From assembly GCF_008831285.2 (NCBI RefSeq), contig NC_045146.1:11768649-11832648 (forward strand): DNA of 64,000 bases, read 5' to 3'. Each line of letters opens with the position of its first letter. Position 1 is the first letter of the stretch. Below the pieces are notes generated by a model, which was not told the origin of the DNA, ran no database searches, and saw only the letters and a list, made by a program, of their open reading frames with translations. The stretch comes from Nymphaea colorata. Taxonomy: Eukaryota > Streptophyta > Magnoliopsida > Nymphaeales > Nymphaeaceae. The translations under genes and the position numbers were made by a program. Positions 27,701 to 47,404 of the stretch are shown here, one piece after another.

Positions 27701-28433
27701 GAAGACGTCAAGATTGAATATTCTCTGCAACAAAAGAAAATAAAATTGCCAGTTAGAAAGATTAATATATACAACTTAAAGCCTTAATAGATGAAAATTT
27801 AATATATATGTTGGCAAAGTAGCTCATATTTTGTCCGCTCTTTGGAAAACAGTGTGTTCACGCGAAGGAGAGTTCTGAATTGTGGATGAGTTTGATAATT
27901 TTTTCTGTGAAGAACATTTGCAAATGGTAGCCTCGGATGCGGGAGTAAGTAAAAAGGCACAAGCACTATTTCTGAAAAGAGAGAACACGACGACGGGGAA
28001 CTATACAATACATCACGGGCTGGAACTACTTTAAGAAATGCCTCAATATACAATTTATTCCACTCGCTAAAAATCTTGCCGTCTTTTTATCAATGGCGAA
28101 AAATTTAAAGTGTTTCTTTTCTTGTTCATGAGATCAGAGATGAGTTCCCAACATCTGGAACAGCCCCACCTGGTTCCGGCCGGCCCACAGAGCATGAGTG
28201 AAAAATGATCGACCGTGCTCCCACGTCCGACGGCTTCGTCACTTGCCCTCGACCTTTTTTGGATCCTGTTTGTTCATTTTGGAGAACGGAGTGTCCGGAC
28301 CCATTTGGACCTCTTTGGTCTTGGAACAGGAGGTACATGGTACGCGAGAGAGGATGAAAGGGCGTTTTGGTAAATTCGTTCATCCGACGGTTATTACAAG
28401 CCCTATGAAGACGATAGACAGATTGTCGCCGCA

Positions 28434-28439
28434 CACGTG
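28434..28439. promoter_or_regulatory. G-box (CACGTG) in the UGPase promoter
   Basis: The core sits in ACACGTGG, an ABRE/G-box context, about 200 bp upstream of the TATA box. Confidence 0.5.
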
Positions 28440-28456
28440 GTAAGCGACTTAGACGC

Positions 28457-28464
28457 GGGCCCAC
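28457..28464. promoter_or_regulatory. GGGCCCAC, TCP-type (site II-like) element
   Basis: Matches the GGNCCCAC class I TCP consensus. A related GGGCCCA lies at 28,622-28,628. Such sites are common upstream of growth-related housekeeping genes. Confidence 0.4.
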
Positions 28465-28640
28465 ATCATCTAGGGAGCAAAACGAAGGGACATCAAGTCG
28501 CTGCTTTCTGAACCGTTCATTACGACACGAGTCGGATATCGAGGTTGCGTCAGAGCTCCGCAAAGCGTCGGGTATTTCGCCGGAATATTCTCTCTCGTGC
28601 GGGACAGTGACGAAGTGGGAGGGGCCCAGCCTCGGAGCCC

Positions 28641-28646
28641 TATAAA
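28641..28646 (+). promoter_or_regulatory. TATA box of the UGPase gene
   Basis: TATAAA in the context CCCTATAAAGGGC, 128 bp before the start codon. This predicts transcription starting near 28,670 and a leader of about 95-100 nt. Confidence 0.75.
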
Positions 28647-28768
28647 GGGCGTTGGAATCTCTCCAACCTCATCGTTGCTGCCCTGCTGAAGCGTCTTTTC
28701 AGGATTTGCCGGTCTTTTTCCAGTTCCCGACTTTGTTGTCCGAGGAGTGATCTCCGTCAGGGGCGTTC

Positions 28769-36117
<7,349 letters not shown>

Positions 36118-36305
36118 AGAGCTTACGATGAGCAACTTTCTTCACTCCAGTCACATGCCTGCTATTCCTCGTCACCCATGTAGAGTCCTGTCGTTTGCGA
36201 TTTGCCATTCCATCTTTCTGGAGGCTGATGATCTCCCTTTAGCCTTGATCTATGTCTACGGACTTGTTATGATATAAGTAGACCGAGCCATATGAAATTT
36301 TGTTC

Positions 36306-36311
36306 AATAAA
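36306..36311 (+). terminator. Poly(A) signal AATAAA of UGPase
   Basis: Canonical AATAAA 189 bp after the stop codon, in T-rich sequence; the likely 3' end signal. Confidence 0.65.
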
Positions 36312-36317
36312 ATTTTG

Positions 36318-39300
36318 ACCTTAATGTCATTATTTAGTCTTGATGGGGTTTGCCTTTACCTGAGATCCGTTCTTCTGTTCACCGTTTGGAAGTCGAATGT
36401 GTTTTTTCGCACTGCAGTCCTTGTCGTTAGAAGTATTCTAAGCAATGGCTCCAAAGGTTTGTACTTTTGAGACTGATTTTTTGATATTTGTTGCTCTCCA
36501 GTCCCTGATTTTTTTTTTCTAATCTCATTGTTCTTTCATTTTTCTTCACAATCATCCTCTCCTTTTACTATAGAAAAAACACTCAATTTTTTGTTCTATA
36601 TATAATGCCCCAAGTGGATTAACAATTAATGCCGTTTACATGTTATCCAAGATTAATTCCTTAATTCCTCTTGAGCTCGACACCGCGGCCTTAGCCTCTC
36701 TGCTTGTGAACCCTGCTGCCATGCTTCGGTTTCTACAACACCATTTGTGCAGCCGTTGTGATTATCAAACTAAAAGATAGCAGTCGGCGTAAGCTATCAA
36801 ACAGGCGCTGGTGAGGAAATTAAACCGACCGGATTCTTTCCTGAGGATTTCTTCCCTTGAGTGTGCATTCTGGAACATGAGAATGAGGTTCGTAGCTGAA
36901 TGAACTTTGTTAAGAAGCCGAATCTAATGAGATCGATTTATATCCTGGACTTATTTATGCATGGAAGGATACCTCACTGTCAATTAATACAAGCATACGG
37001 TTCTTCCCATATACATGAGCATACAACGTAACGAATTACTTATAACATATTATAATTGCTCGAACGAATCAACCACTCAAAGTCAAAGACAAAAAAAAAA
37101 AAAAAAGAGGAAACAGCATGTCTGAACGGCACAAAGGACAAGTATGGCAGCAACTACATTTTAACAGTTGATTAGAAGATAAAAAAGCTTGTTAACAACT
37201 GCAGAAATGATGATTAAAAAGCTGCTTAGAAGGCAAGAATATTTGCGTGTCTGCACGTTACTGAGCTCACCCAGATTACGCGGTTTGTTTGATTCGCGAG
37301 TAGCATAATGAGCTGCTATAAACCCAATTTTGGTCAGGCGCTCTACCGGCCATCAGATGGGGCCATTTAGATATGTGGTCTTGAGTTGGTCCGGATGCAT
37401 GCATATATAAAACAATTTGTCGTGTTCATGCTTTAAATATCCAGTCCTGACCGGGTCATGGTCCACTGGAATCTCTAAAATAAATGGCGCCCGCAGAATC
37501 ATCTCTCTCTCCTTGAAAAAAAAAGAAAAAAGAAAAGCCTCCTCATTACAGATCCAATGTTCAGTGTCTTCCTTCGGGATATAGACTGAAGGATCATTCA
37601 CGTGCTGAGATGTTTGGCCACAGCAAGCTTTGTTTAATGGGGCATTGCAATTGTTGAAGATCCATGACCTTGTCTTTGGATACTGATTTCCTCTTAGAAT
37701 TTCAGGATATTTAAATTGATTATTATATGACTTTTAAGGCAGGTGTCGACTGGTTTTAACTAAACAAGAAAATGAACGATGGTGATGTTCGAAGTCGGCC
37801 AATTGCGAGTTCAAGTGTCTTTGTCTCTCGAGTCGCCTTTCTCACATTGGGACCATTCGGTCTCATTCCTAGAGCTCCTGTAAATCGCATAAATCCCTCT
37901 CGTCGTCAACTGATCGGTAGATATACGTCGCCTCGCTCGTCGTAGCAATTCTGCAGACAAAAAGAAAATGTGAAGGAAAAAGAAAAATAAAAAGATGTTT
38001 AAAATACTCATTATTTAATAAAAAACTTCAAAAACATTCTGGATTTACATGTTACAAGTTTGGCATTTTTGAGAGTAAGGTTTTGCAAAAAAATAAAGCA
38101 AAATTGCCTGACTATGAAAATTGTTGCCATGAAGACCTTTTTGATAGAAGTTTAAGATAGTGATCCTGACCTCATGACATAAGAATAACATTTAAAACTC
38201 GACTTTTGTTATCTCATCCCGCATTGTCTGCACCCAAATACCGAGCATGAAAATACAAAAAATATTAGGAAAAATGTAACATTTTGACATGGTCAACCTA
38301 TCAACTAGCTATGGTTTGCGAATTGTCTTTATGAAGAGAAGCCCTAAAAATGGGTTGACCATGGACTACAAATGGGTCTTTATCAACTAGCTAGGATGTG
38401 TGTGTGTGTGTGAAAATGGACAGGTGCAGACCCTCATATGCTATGCTTGATGAGAATTTTCTGAACCGTGGACTTTAATGAGATCAAACAATGAATATTA
38501 AGTTGAGAAAATGAAAACCCAGTTGTATTTTCAGGAGACGAGAATACCCATCAACGAGGTAAGAAATCAGTTTATTTAATCAAGACATTATTTCTTTTGT
38601 GAAGTATTTCAGTTTCTTAAAAATGCAATTGGATTTTCACTTTTTTAAAATCAGTATCCACCGTCTTATCTCCCCAAAATTCATGGTACAAAAAACTCCA
38701 TCAAATCTAGTTGGGCATGCAAAAGGGTATATTAGCTAACCCACAGGATGTAGGATATTTCTAGACCATGACTAAAAAATTAATATTGACCACTATAAAA
38801 CAATGATTATAGGAATATTAACAATGGTTTATGATGTACCGTTGTTCTATCGTGCTTTCCATGATAGTTTTATAATTTTTTAAGCATCCAGCAACATCTG
38901 ACATATGAGAATTCTAATATATATATATATATATTGTCAACTAAAATTTGTTTGTTAGGAATAAACAACATAAATATTTATCCAACAAGAAGCAGAGAAT
39001 TACTTGAACGATATACAGAAGTCTCCAGGTAACATGTAGACTTGATAAATGCATGACTATGATAGGTCATGAACGATGGTTAAGTTATTCGGTTTAAACG
39101 AGGGAAATATATGGACAGAATATTAGGATTTGTCAATCACTTATTAACTTAAGATGATTTTGAACCGAACTTCAAGAATTCACCTTACTTTAAAATCTCA
39201 CTCAATTAATTCGTGCAACTTAAATTGGTTACTCTCTCTCTCTCTCGTTTCTCTGTGTGTGTTTGCCAGTGGACCAATTCAACGAAATGCTTTGCTCCTT

Positions 39301-39423
39301 CCGATTTCATTCCCTGACCCACACAACACGCACTGATTAATTAGCTCTCTCTATCAGTGTGTCTGTGTGGACCAGTGGACAGAGTCAAAGCTCAAGCACT
39401 TAATCTAATGGCGATCCTTCTCC
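36318..39423. other. Intergenic region, start of the repeated-segment zone
   Basis: No gene recognised. From about 37,270 onward pieces recur elsewhere: 37,270-37,480 resembles 58,190-58,440; 37,560-37,820 resembles 42,030-42,220; 37,870-37,910 resembles 42,910-42,950; and 38,940-39,490 (upstream of copy A) resembles the regions upstream of copies B and D. A TATA-dinucleotide microsatellite lies near 38,917-38,934. Confidence 0.55.
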
Positions 39424-39430
39424 TATAAAT
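39424..39430 (+). promoter_or_regulatory. TATA box of DC1-like copy A
   Basis: TATAAAT, 68 bp before the copy A start codon. The same spot in the paralogues reads TATACAT (B, 44220), TATCAAT (C, near 47349) and TGTAAAT (D, near 55366), so only copy A keeps a consensus TATA here. The assignment assumes a short leader. Confidence 0.45.
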
Positions 39431-39491
39431 TGAGCGAGTCAGGAGTGCCTTCTGATCATCCCAAGGAAGGGAGAGAGGTCTAACCGAAACG

Positions 39492-40861
39492 ATGGCAAGC
39501 GCATACGAGTGGATGGCTCCCCCCGTTGTTCGACACCCTGCCTACCCATGCAAACCCCTCTCCCTCGTTCAAAGGCCGCCAACCCATGCTTCTGACCTCT
39601 GCAATGCCTGCAGCTTTCCGATCAGTGGCTTCCGTTACAACTGCGGCTCTTACAACCTCCACCCTTACTGTGCAGGCATTTCCCCCCATCTCTACATTCA
39701 ACATCCTCACCTCCCTGGCCCCCCTCACCTCGCCACCCTCATGTTCTTCCCTCCCTATCTGAGTGGGAAATTCACCTGCGACATCTGCAGAAAACTGGGT
39801 GGCTCTCACTGGCTCTACCGTTGCACGGTCTGCAACAACTTCGACGCTCATCTAGGTACTCTCACCTTTTCCTGATCGACGTCCACCCACTTGTCTAATT
39901 TCAGAAGCAAATTGTTGAGCTAAGAGTTCCGAATTTGTTTTCGGCCCGCTGGATCTGCTTGATGTTAACTTTTTATTTTCTGTCCTTTGATACATTAAAA
40001 GGTTGTGCGATGAATGCGGCGCAGCTTCAATTTCAAGTTCACCCTCAATATTACCTGCCAACGACTCCTGTAAGTTCTTTTTTCCCTTCAGGAAGAAGGG
40101 AACGTTCTTTCCTCTCTCTCTCTCTCGGTCACCGTTTGCCATAGACACGTATACACCACGGGCATCGAGCTTCTTTGGACATTGTTCGATGCATACGTCG
40201 TCTATACCTAAATAGTCTAGCCCCTGAATTTATATTCTAATCGGTTGTTTGGCAGTAAGGATATATGTAGACATTGTTTCATGAGTCTCATGAATTTTTT
40301 TGAGGACAAATTGAAAAAGGTTCATGAAACACTAAAACACACTAGATTCATGGGACACGGAACAAAATATCCTCGCAGCCAAATTACCCCTACGTTAATA
40401 CAGGTGGTCATCAAAGACATGCCAGCCGAACCGTATTTTGCTTTCAATTTCAATGTCTCGCTTTCGATTTTATAACCATCTCATTGCTGTCTGCCAGGTC
40501 TATCAACCTTATAATAGTGGCGGTGGTGGTAGTACCGCATACGCCTCAACTCCTTCATCCGATCCCTGGGTATGCATGCTTCAGATCTTGCATTTCTTTT
40601 CTACTCTCTCGTTCTGTTATGGTCGAATTTCGATTACAGCAAAAGGAACTACATGAATCTTATAGCTTCTGAATTTCATCTATATGTAACGCTGACCCAT
40701 CGATTTAACGTGCATTGCAGAAAAAATTCGGGAAGTGTATGTGGGCCGTCGTGCGGCTGGCAGATTTAGCCCTTGGTACTGGTGGTTTGATTGACCTTGG
40801 TTCCTCCCTCTTTGATAACATGGATTTGCTGTCGGGTGCCGGGAGTCTCCTGAGTTTCTGA
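39492..40861 (+). CDS. C1/DC1-like Cys/His-rich protein, copy A (intact)
   Basis: Exons 39492-39855, 40002-40069, 40498-40569 and 40721-40861; 214 residues, frame closed. Exon 1 carries the Cys/His modules: HP at 15, CNAC at 37-40, FRYNC at 47-51, LHPYCA ending at 61, then CDIC at 96-99 and CTVC at 111-114 with H120 and C123 (the last split across intron 1). This order resembles plant DC1 (divergent C1) zinc domains. The ligands are atypical: C51 is followed by GSY rather than a second cysteine, with its His two residues too close, and the second module has one extra residue before His. A Gly-rich linker (SGGGGS) and a 46-residue tail (KKFGKCMWAVVRLADLALG...) follow; the tail is partly hydrophobic and may contact membranes. 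No signal peptide is seen. Function unknown; DC1 families are often stress-linked. Confidence 0.82.
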
Positions 40862-43800
40862 ACGGCACATGGAATATGCAGCACTCCACATGGAATACGT
40901 TCCACTGTGTTCTCCTCTCAACAGTCGTTGAGAGTTGGTGATATTTTAGCACATTGACTTCATTTAATCAATCTCTCTCTCTCTGTATGCCAATGGACCA
41001 AGTCAAGAAGCTCTCTCTTCCTCGCTCTCCCTCCTTCAAGATGCCATGAAATGCATTTAGTACTGCTTTCAGCATTCTCATTCGGTCGCCCACAGCAGTC
41101 ATTAGCTCTAATCTCTGTCTCTCTTTATATCTCAACCCGCGGACCAAGTCAACCAATAAGCTAACCCGATCATCCCAACAACAGAGAAAGGACTCAGATT
41201 CACACATCGAAATTCACGGTAAAATCCAGGGCAATCAAACAGGTCGTCCCGATTCGCCTCGATGAAGGCATGTAAACTATTATTCGAGCACAGGAGTGCT
41301 CCGAAGGATGTTAGACGTTTCTTCCCTGCGTGCTAAGGGTTGTACATAGAATGGCTCACTCTTCATGACAAACAGTCAATTCAATCTAGAAAGGTGGATT
41401 CCATCCCCTGAGCAGAAGTGTATTGTGCCTGCGAACAAGAAACAGGATATGAGACATCTATTTTGAAACGGGTGTATTATTTGCATTAACATGAAAGTTT
41501 CCTACAATCTAGTGTCCCAGAAAACAAGTTTTATTCAAAAAAAAAAATGTTAAAAACAAGTATGCCTAAAAATGGGGAGAAGACACATTTTTTTTTATTT
41601 CCAAAACGAAAAAATGAGAAAAAAAAAGTCTTGTTCACTTGCACCCTTAATCCCAAGAACAACATTAATCCTCAATACCACGAGGATAGCATACACGCTG
41701 ATAGCCCGGGTTTCGGTCGAGGCCCGGCCCAGCTCGACCTGTTTAAAAATAAAAAACAATTTTTTTAGTTATAAAATAATTTTTAAAGATAAAATATATT
41801 GATTAATAATAAATATATATTATTAAAACAAAAAAAATTAAAAAAAATATTTTTAAACTTAAATGAGCCGAACCGGACCGGGCCGGCCTATGGAGCCCGG
41901 GCCCGGCTAGAGCCCCGAAAATCTTGGCTCAGGTCCAGCGGCGGCCCGGCCTGACGCCCACCCTTAACTATAACACACCACTCAACCCGTTGGGTTGTGC
42001 TAACATCACTACATTGCTTGAACTGTTAGAAAGTCTAAGTTACAATGTCTTCCAACGAGATAGAGACTGAAGGATCATCCAGATTTATGGGGCGATGCAA
42101 TTGTTGAAGATCAATTATCTTTTTGACTGTCAAGGCAGGTGCCGAATGATTTTAAGCAAATAAGAAAATGAACGATGGTGATTTTGAAAGTCTGGCAATT
42201 GCGAGTTCAAGTGTCTTGACTTCGGATGTTGATGTTTCTGAGAATATTTAAAAATGTATAACAATGCAGGTGCCAAGTTATCTTAATAAATAAGAAATGA
42301 ATGACGGTGTATCCAATGAATAGCCATATTAAAAACTTTTCATATGGTTCATTTTATTTCTTTGAAATGTCAAGCGATCGAGGAACTTCCGGCCACCTTT
42401 GGTGGCGGTGGCAGCCACGGACGCAGTAGTGCTGCTGAAGTTGCTTCGACCGAAATCATTAATTAGGAAAATTTCATTTGAAACACTACTTAAATTTATT
42501 TTTTGTCATACTCCCAGACTAATTTGCTTCGCATTTTTCTTTACAGGAGCCGGATTCTTATGATAATTGCTGAACAAGGGCTTCAAACTAAACCGTCCGT
42601 ACATCATTGATTGATCTTTTAATCCTGAGACACAACACATGGTGAATGTAATCACTTACCAAACAACAGTTTCCAAGAAAACGACTCTCATAAAAAAAAG
42701 TTACCAGGTCGTCCAAATTAGTGGACTTACATTGTTGTCGTCCAAACGAAAAAGTTCGAAAAATTTTAAAAAGTAATTAATTGGGCGCCTTTAACTTTTG
42801 AATGCGGTTCTCAAACAGCAGCTTCGCGGACGGAAAAATGTTTTGGAAAATGGCAGTGTGCCTCTTTTTCCAGCATCTCTCAAGTTACTTCGGCCATGGG
42901 TGTCGTTCCTAGAACTCCAATAAATCGCATAAATGCCTCTTGTCCTGATAGCTATATATGGTTTTGATATTCTGAGTTGTAGCTCTCCACGACAGGCGGT
43001 GTCTGCCGGTATCTGTTCTATTCTGCAAAATGGCTGACTGCAATTTCTCCGATAGAGGCTCCCTCCCACTTTACTGAATATGCATAGATAGAAGATACCT
43101 ACAGTCTGCAGCCACGAGATCATATTCATGAGAACGTTCATCCGCCGAAGAGGAGACAGCGCACAGTCGCCGACAGACGATGAGGGGGAAGCAGGGTACT
43201 TTTGATATTTTGGAAAAGTCTACGTTTTCCATCCACGAAGCGGCACTTTGATAATTTCATAGAAAGTCGAGCTTTTTTTTTAGTCTAAAATTGGAATTTT
43301 ATGATAGTTTAATCAACATATGAATGATTTCAAAGTGGTTGGAATTATAAAAAATCGAAAGGTTTTACATTTTAAACTTATGGATTTGAGCCGTTCAGTG
43401 CAAGCATTTTCACAAATATCGTTTTCGTGAAAATGGTAAAGTCTTTCTTCGGTATTTTTTATCGAAGTTAATTTCCTCAAAAAAGTCTGTTAAAAATCTT
43501 CAATAAAAAATGTAAAAATAGTAAAGGGTTCTAAACACTCAAAAGCCCAAAATTTTGTGCAAAAAATTGCAAAAATTTTTTTGTGAGATTTTACTGTTTT
43601 CAGAGTTTACCATTTTTCTAGAAAATCTTTGAAATCTCGCGATATCTGTGACAGTGCTTCCAAGTTTATCAGTAGTATTAGATTTCAAACAGCGCCCCTG
43701 AAATTCTGCAATCTTGTAATGGATGGTTTCGAACGTTTTAATTAATTAAGGCCAAAGTCATCCATGTAAACCACAGATGTCAATCGAATTTTCTTTTTTA

Positions 43801-44219
43801 GGAATAAACAACATAAATATTTTTCCAGCAGCAAGCAGAGAATTACTAGAACGATATAATAGATGTTTCCACTAACATGTAGACTCATGTCGTTAAATGA
43901 ATGATTATCACAGGTCATGAATGATGGTTAAATTATTCGGTTTAAAGGAGGGAAATATATATTATCACGCAGTTATTTCGTGCAAATTACATTGTTTATT
44001 CTTATTCTCTCTCTCTCATCGTCTCCCTGTGTGTGTTTGAGAGTGGGCTTATGCAAGGAGATGCCTTGACTCCTTCCAATCTCATTCCCTGACCCAAAGA
44101 ACACGAACTAATTAATTAATTGGCTCTTTCTATCTCTCTCTCCCTCTATCTGTGTGCCTGAGTGTGGAGCAGCGGACAGAGTCAAGGTCAAGCATCTAAT
44201 CTAATGGCGATCCATCTCC
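40862..44219. other. Spacer between DC1-like copies A and B
   Basis: Holds array-specific repeats and no intact gene. 40,977-41,470 resembles the DNA downstream of copy D (57,180-57,670), and its last part resembles 53,030-53,130. A segment at about 42,395-42,600 recurs, diverged, at 54,065-54,240 and 59,815-60,010. 42,230-42,310 recurs at 58,485-58,580. Sequence before copy B (43,790-44,280) matches that before A and D. Confidence 0.55.
41700..41968. mobile_element. GC-flanked, AT-cored repeat, possible hAT-like remnant
   Basis: GC-rich blocks built from GGCCCGG-type words (41,702-41,740 and 41,870-41,965) flank an AT-rich core of about 120 bp. The right end reads TAAGGGTGGGCG on the minus strand, similar to hAT termini. 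The left end does not match it well, so the class is uncertain. Confidence 0.35.
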
Positions 44220-44282
44220 TATACATTAAGTGCCCTCTGATCAACTCAAGGAAGGGAGAGAGGTTTCACAGATATCGAAACC

Positions 44283-45335
44283 ATGGCAAGCCCATATGAG
44301 TGGATGGCTCCCCCGGTTGTTCAACACCCTGCCTGCCCATGCAAACCCCTCTCCCTCGTTCAAAGGCCGCCAACCCGTGATCTTGTACGCTGCAATGCCT
44401 GCAGTTTTCCGATCAGTGGCTTCCGTTACAACTGCGGCTCTTACAACCTCCACCCTTACTGTGCAGGCGTTTCCCCCCATCTCTACATTCAACATCCTCA
44501 CCTCCCTGGCCGCCCTCACCTCGCCACCCTCATGTTCTTCCCTCCCTATCAGAATGGGCAATTCACCTGCAACATCTGCAGAAATTGGGGTTGCTCTCAC
44601 TGGCTCTACCGTTGCACCGTCTGCAACGACTTCGACGCTCATCTAGGTACTGTCGCCTTTTCCTGATCGACGTCTACCCACTTGTTTGATTTCAGAAACA
44701 AATTTTTGATCTAACAGCTCCGAATTTGTTTTCGGCCCGTGGATCTGCTTGACGTTCGACTTTTTATTTTCTGTCCTCCTTTGATACATTAAAAGGTTGT
44801 GCGATCAATGCGGCGCAGCTTCAATTTCAAGTTCACCCTCAATATTACCTGCCAAGGAGTCCTGTAAGTTCATTTTTCCCTTCAGGAAGAAGGGAACGTT
44901 CTTCTCTCTATTTCTCTCTCTCGGGGTCACCAACTTAACGCATGAAACCCATTCCCTGTTCATTGCTGTCTGCCAGGTCTATGCACCTTATAATAGTGCT
45001 ACTGGTGGTACCACATACGTCTCAACTCCCTCATCCGATCATTGGGTATGCATGCTTTTGATCTTGCATTTCTTTTCTACTCTCTCTCTTTCTCTTATGT
45101 TTGAATTTCGATTACAACAAAAGAAATTACATTAACCTTACAGCTTCTGGATTTCATCTATATGTAACGCTGACCGATCTAACGTGCATTGCAGAAAAAA
45201 TTCGGGAAGTGTATGTGGGCTGTCATGCAGCTGGCGGATTTAGCCTTTGGTACTGGTGGTTTGATTAACCTTGGTTCCTCCCTCGTTCATAACCTGGATC
45301 TGCTGTCCGGCGCCGGGGGTCTCTTTGAGTTCTGA
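44283..45335 (+). CDS. C1/DC1-like Cys/His-rich protein, copy B (intact)
   Basis: Exons 44283-44646, 44796-44863, 44977-45045 and 45195-45335; 213 residues, frame closed. Same architecture and ligand pattern as copy A (CNAC; YNC-GSY-NLHPYCA; CNIC; CTVCNDFDAHLGCA), with a divergent linker (SATGGTT) and a tail ending GGLFEF. Intron 2 is only 113 bp against 428 and 464 bp in A and D, so about 315 bp was lost or never gained. The promoter-proximal region resembles A and D, but the TATA-like site reads TATACAT. Clean splice sites and frame suggest it can be expressed. Role unknown. Confidence 0.82.
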
Positions 45336-45530
45336 CCAGCAGATGGAATATTCGGCGCTCCACAACGAATACGTTCTACAATTTCATTCGAGTCTGCACC
45401 AAGATTCTTGTGGCCTTTTCATGATGTGTAACCTTAATCAACTACAATACTCTTTTGTTGGTTTATCTGTGTTCTCCTCTCAACACTTGTTGAGAGCTGG
45501 TGATATTTTTGTACATTAACAGACGTACGT

Positions 45531-46154
45531 CGTTGCTGTGATTGGGTGTGATGGGCAGCAAGGGAGTAATTCAGAGATAGCATCAGCTACATTAGTTGAT
45601 GTCTAACTGTTTTGTGCTGGAAAATTTATGGGGTGTACTTGCTTCTTGGACCTAAAATTTTCAGCATCCCGTCTTCGTCTGGCCACTGTTTTGTCTATTT
45701 TTGTAGGTCAATGATTCAAGTTTGAACAATGTTGGTGGATGCATGTAATGGATTTTGGGGAGATATTCACGTCATCAGAATGGGATGCACAAGCATTGAT
45801 CAATAAGATGAATTAATAAGGTCCAATCTCATATTCCAGTATAGCTAAAGAGGATTGCCAAATTTCATTGCATCAATTCTTGGGAGGTTGAGCAAAAGTA
45901 CCTCAATTATGACCAGTTGGTAGACCATGAGACGTCCCGGAACCCAAAACAGAACTGCATCTAAGTTATCTAAGTCAATTCATAGAAACCATGAAAGTCA
46001 TGGTAGTCAGTAATAGCTAAGAGGTGATTGTTTGCAAAAAAATGATAATCAACCTTCTGTAATCTTTTAATTTCTTTTAAAATGCTCGCCCAACTGTCAT
46101 TTTTATGCCGATCTCACTCCGGTCTTCTAAATGCAGGCAATCTACCTTATGGTG
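45531..46154. repeat. Duplicated segment, partner at 58,828-59,513
   Basis: Closely similar to 58,828-59,513. Both carry short open stretches such as GCTCFLDLKFSASRLRL and a GTAG-ended acceptor before FKFEQ...WDAQALIN, so this looks like decayed exons of a gene I cannot name. In this copy it abuts the 3' flank of DC1-like copy B directly. In the other copy it follows a P-loop-like remnant. Confidence 0.6.
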
Positions 46155-46768
46155 GGGCGGACGGAAAGTTGAAGTGGAGAGTGTTGGTACTGACCGCATA
46201 TCGAATTCAGCACTGTCCATTGAGTGAAGCGTTTCATTTGGATTTGTAGGATGTAGCAGTATGGATGTCACCGCTTGATGATGTAAATAGGATTTCGTGA
46301 AACAACACGGCAATTTTAATGCTTCTGAATTCTTGCTTCTGCAAGATTGCGCTGCACATCCAAATAGATCAATTCGCCGGGAGGTTTCTATTACATTTGG
46401 ATCATGAAAATCGCACCTGTAAACTTTGTAACTTCTATATGGTAGTCCCTCCAAGTAACTAATCTGCAGATCTTGTGCATGACACTATTGAAAGTATATA
46501 GGCTTTGTTTGAACGATTACACTATTGGGCCAAAGTTTATGAATAGTTTGTTTAGATACTCTATAATCTTAAGCAAAACAATCTCTCCCTCATGAATGAG
46601 ACAGAAAAAGTGAGACATTGACGCCTTAATGAAGCAACTTATATATAGGAAAAAGAGAATCATTAGTTAGAAATAAATGAGATATACCGAGTTTCACGTA
46701 AACTAAGCCCTTCAGTTTGTCTACAGAAATGGTGGGATACATTTTCCAATCGACTCACAAAATCCATG
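46155..46768. other. 615-bp segment present in one duplicate and absent from the other
   Basis: At 59,505-59,520 the duplicate runs straight from CCTTATGG into GCCACATTTATG; here the same two flanks are separated by about 615 bp ending in CCATGG. The segment, with its left flank, contains an unrecognised minus-strand open stretch of 125 codons (46077-46454). Whether this is an insertion here or a deletion there is not resolved. Confidence 0.55.
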
Positions 46769-47404
46769 GGCCACATTTATGATCCATGAACCATTTTCCA
46801 TCCTTTGCAACCAAACAAATTTTCTACTTTTCTTTTTTTTTTTTCCTTCTTTTTAATTAGTTAACCAAACAAATGATTAATTGTTCAATCCTTTTCTCTT
46901 CTCTAATTAATGGGTCAACAAAGTAAGCATCGCCAAAACCAAAAAAAGAAAAAACAAGTCTAGAATTCACTCGAAAGACACCCGACTCCGTTTGTTATCG
47001 TTTCTTCCTAGTAAGAAGTGTTGGAAATTAAAGTTCAATCCACTGCCTTCTGATGGGGGTGAGATTGAGTTCCGCCGCTAGTTTCTCCATTTAATGAAGT
47101 TGGACCAATAATTGGCCCATTTGCTTTCCCTATTCTTTTTTCTATCCCTCCCTCGTGTGTTTGCCAGTGGACCAAGTCAACTCAACTGAAGCCAAATCCT
47201 CTCAACTAATTCAAGCCAATCTCTTTCCCTGACCCATAGAGCAGGCACTAATGAATTCAGTAGCTCTCTCTATCTCTCTGTGCGTCTGCGTGTGGACCAG
47301 CAGACAGAGTCAAGCTCAAGCATCTAATCTAATGGCGATGCATCTCCTATCAATTATAAGCAAGCGAGGAATCATCCCAGGGAAGGGGGAGATCGATCGA
47401 AACG
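46769..47404. other. Upstream region of DC1-like copy C
   Basis: 46,900-47,020 recurs at about 60,070-60,255. 47,150-47,404 resembles the proximal upstream regions of copies A, B and D (TCTCTC-rich tract, then the conserved AATCTAATGGCGAT leader word). Confidence 0.5.

Larger units (their letters stand above)
18600..28400. other. Long intergenic region without a recognised gene
   Basis: About 9.8 kb between the REVEILLE-like promoter and the UGPase promoter. It is AT-rich, with a GA microsatellite (18,816-18,832), homopolymer-rich sequence around 21,050-21,150, a tandem repeat, one GC-rich hAT-like element and a compound CA/GA microsatellite. Around 25,370-25,760 short AAATCCATGG/CCATGGATTT motifs recur in both orientations and may be a decayed MITE. 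Open stretches are short and match no family I recognise. Confidence 0.6.

Noticed and set aside
44241-44642. Long minus-strand open stretch antisense to DC1-like copy B, repeated at copies A and D
   Set aside because: It is the mirror frame of a GC-rich Cys/His exon. The matching stretches at A and D follow from paralogy of the sense strand, and there is no splice or motif support.
44230-44646. Alternative + frame through copy B exon 1 (138 codons, Ala/Ser/Thr-rich), also seen in A and D
   Set aside because: It overlaps the Cys/His frame and carries no motif. Only the Cys/His frame continues correctly through exons 2-4.
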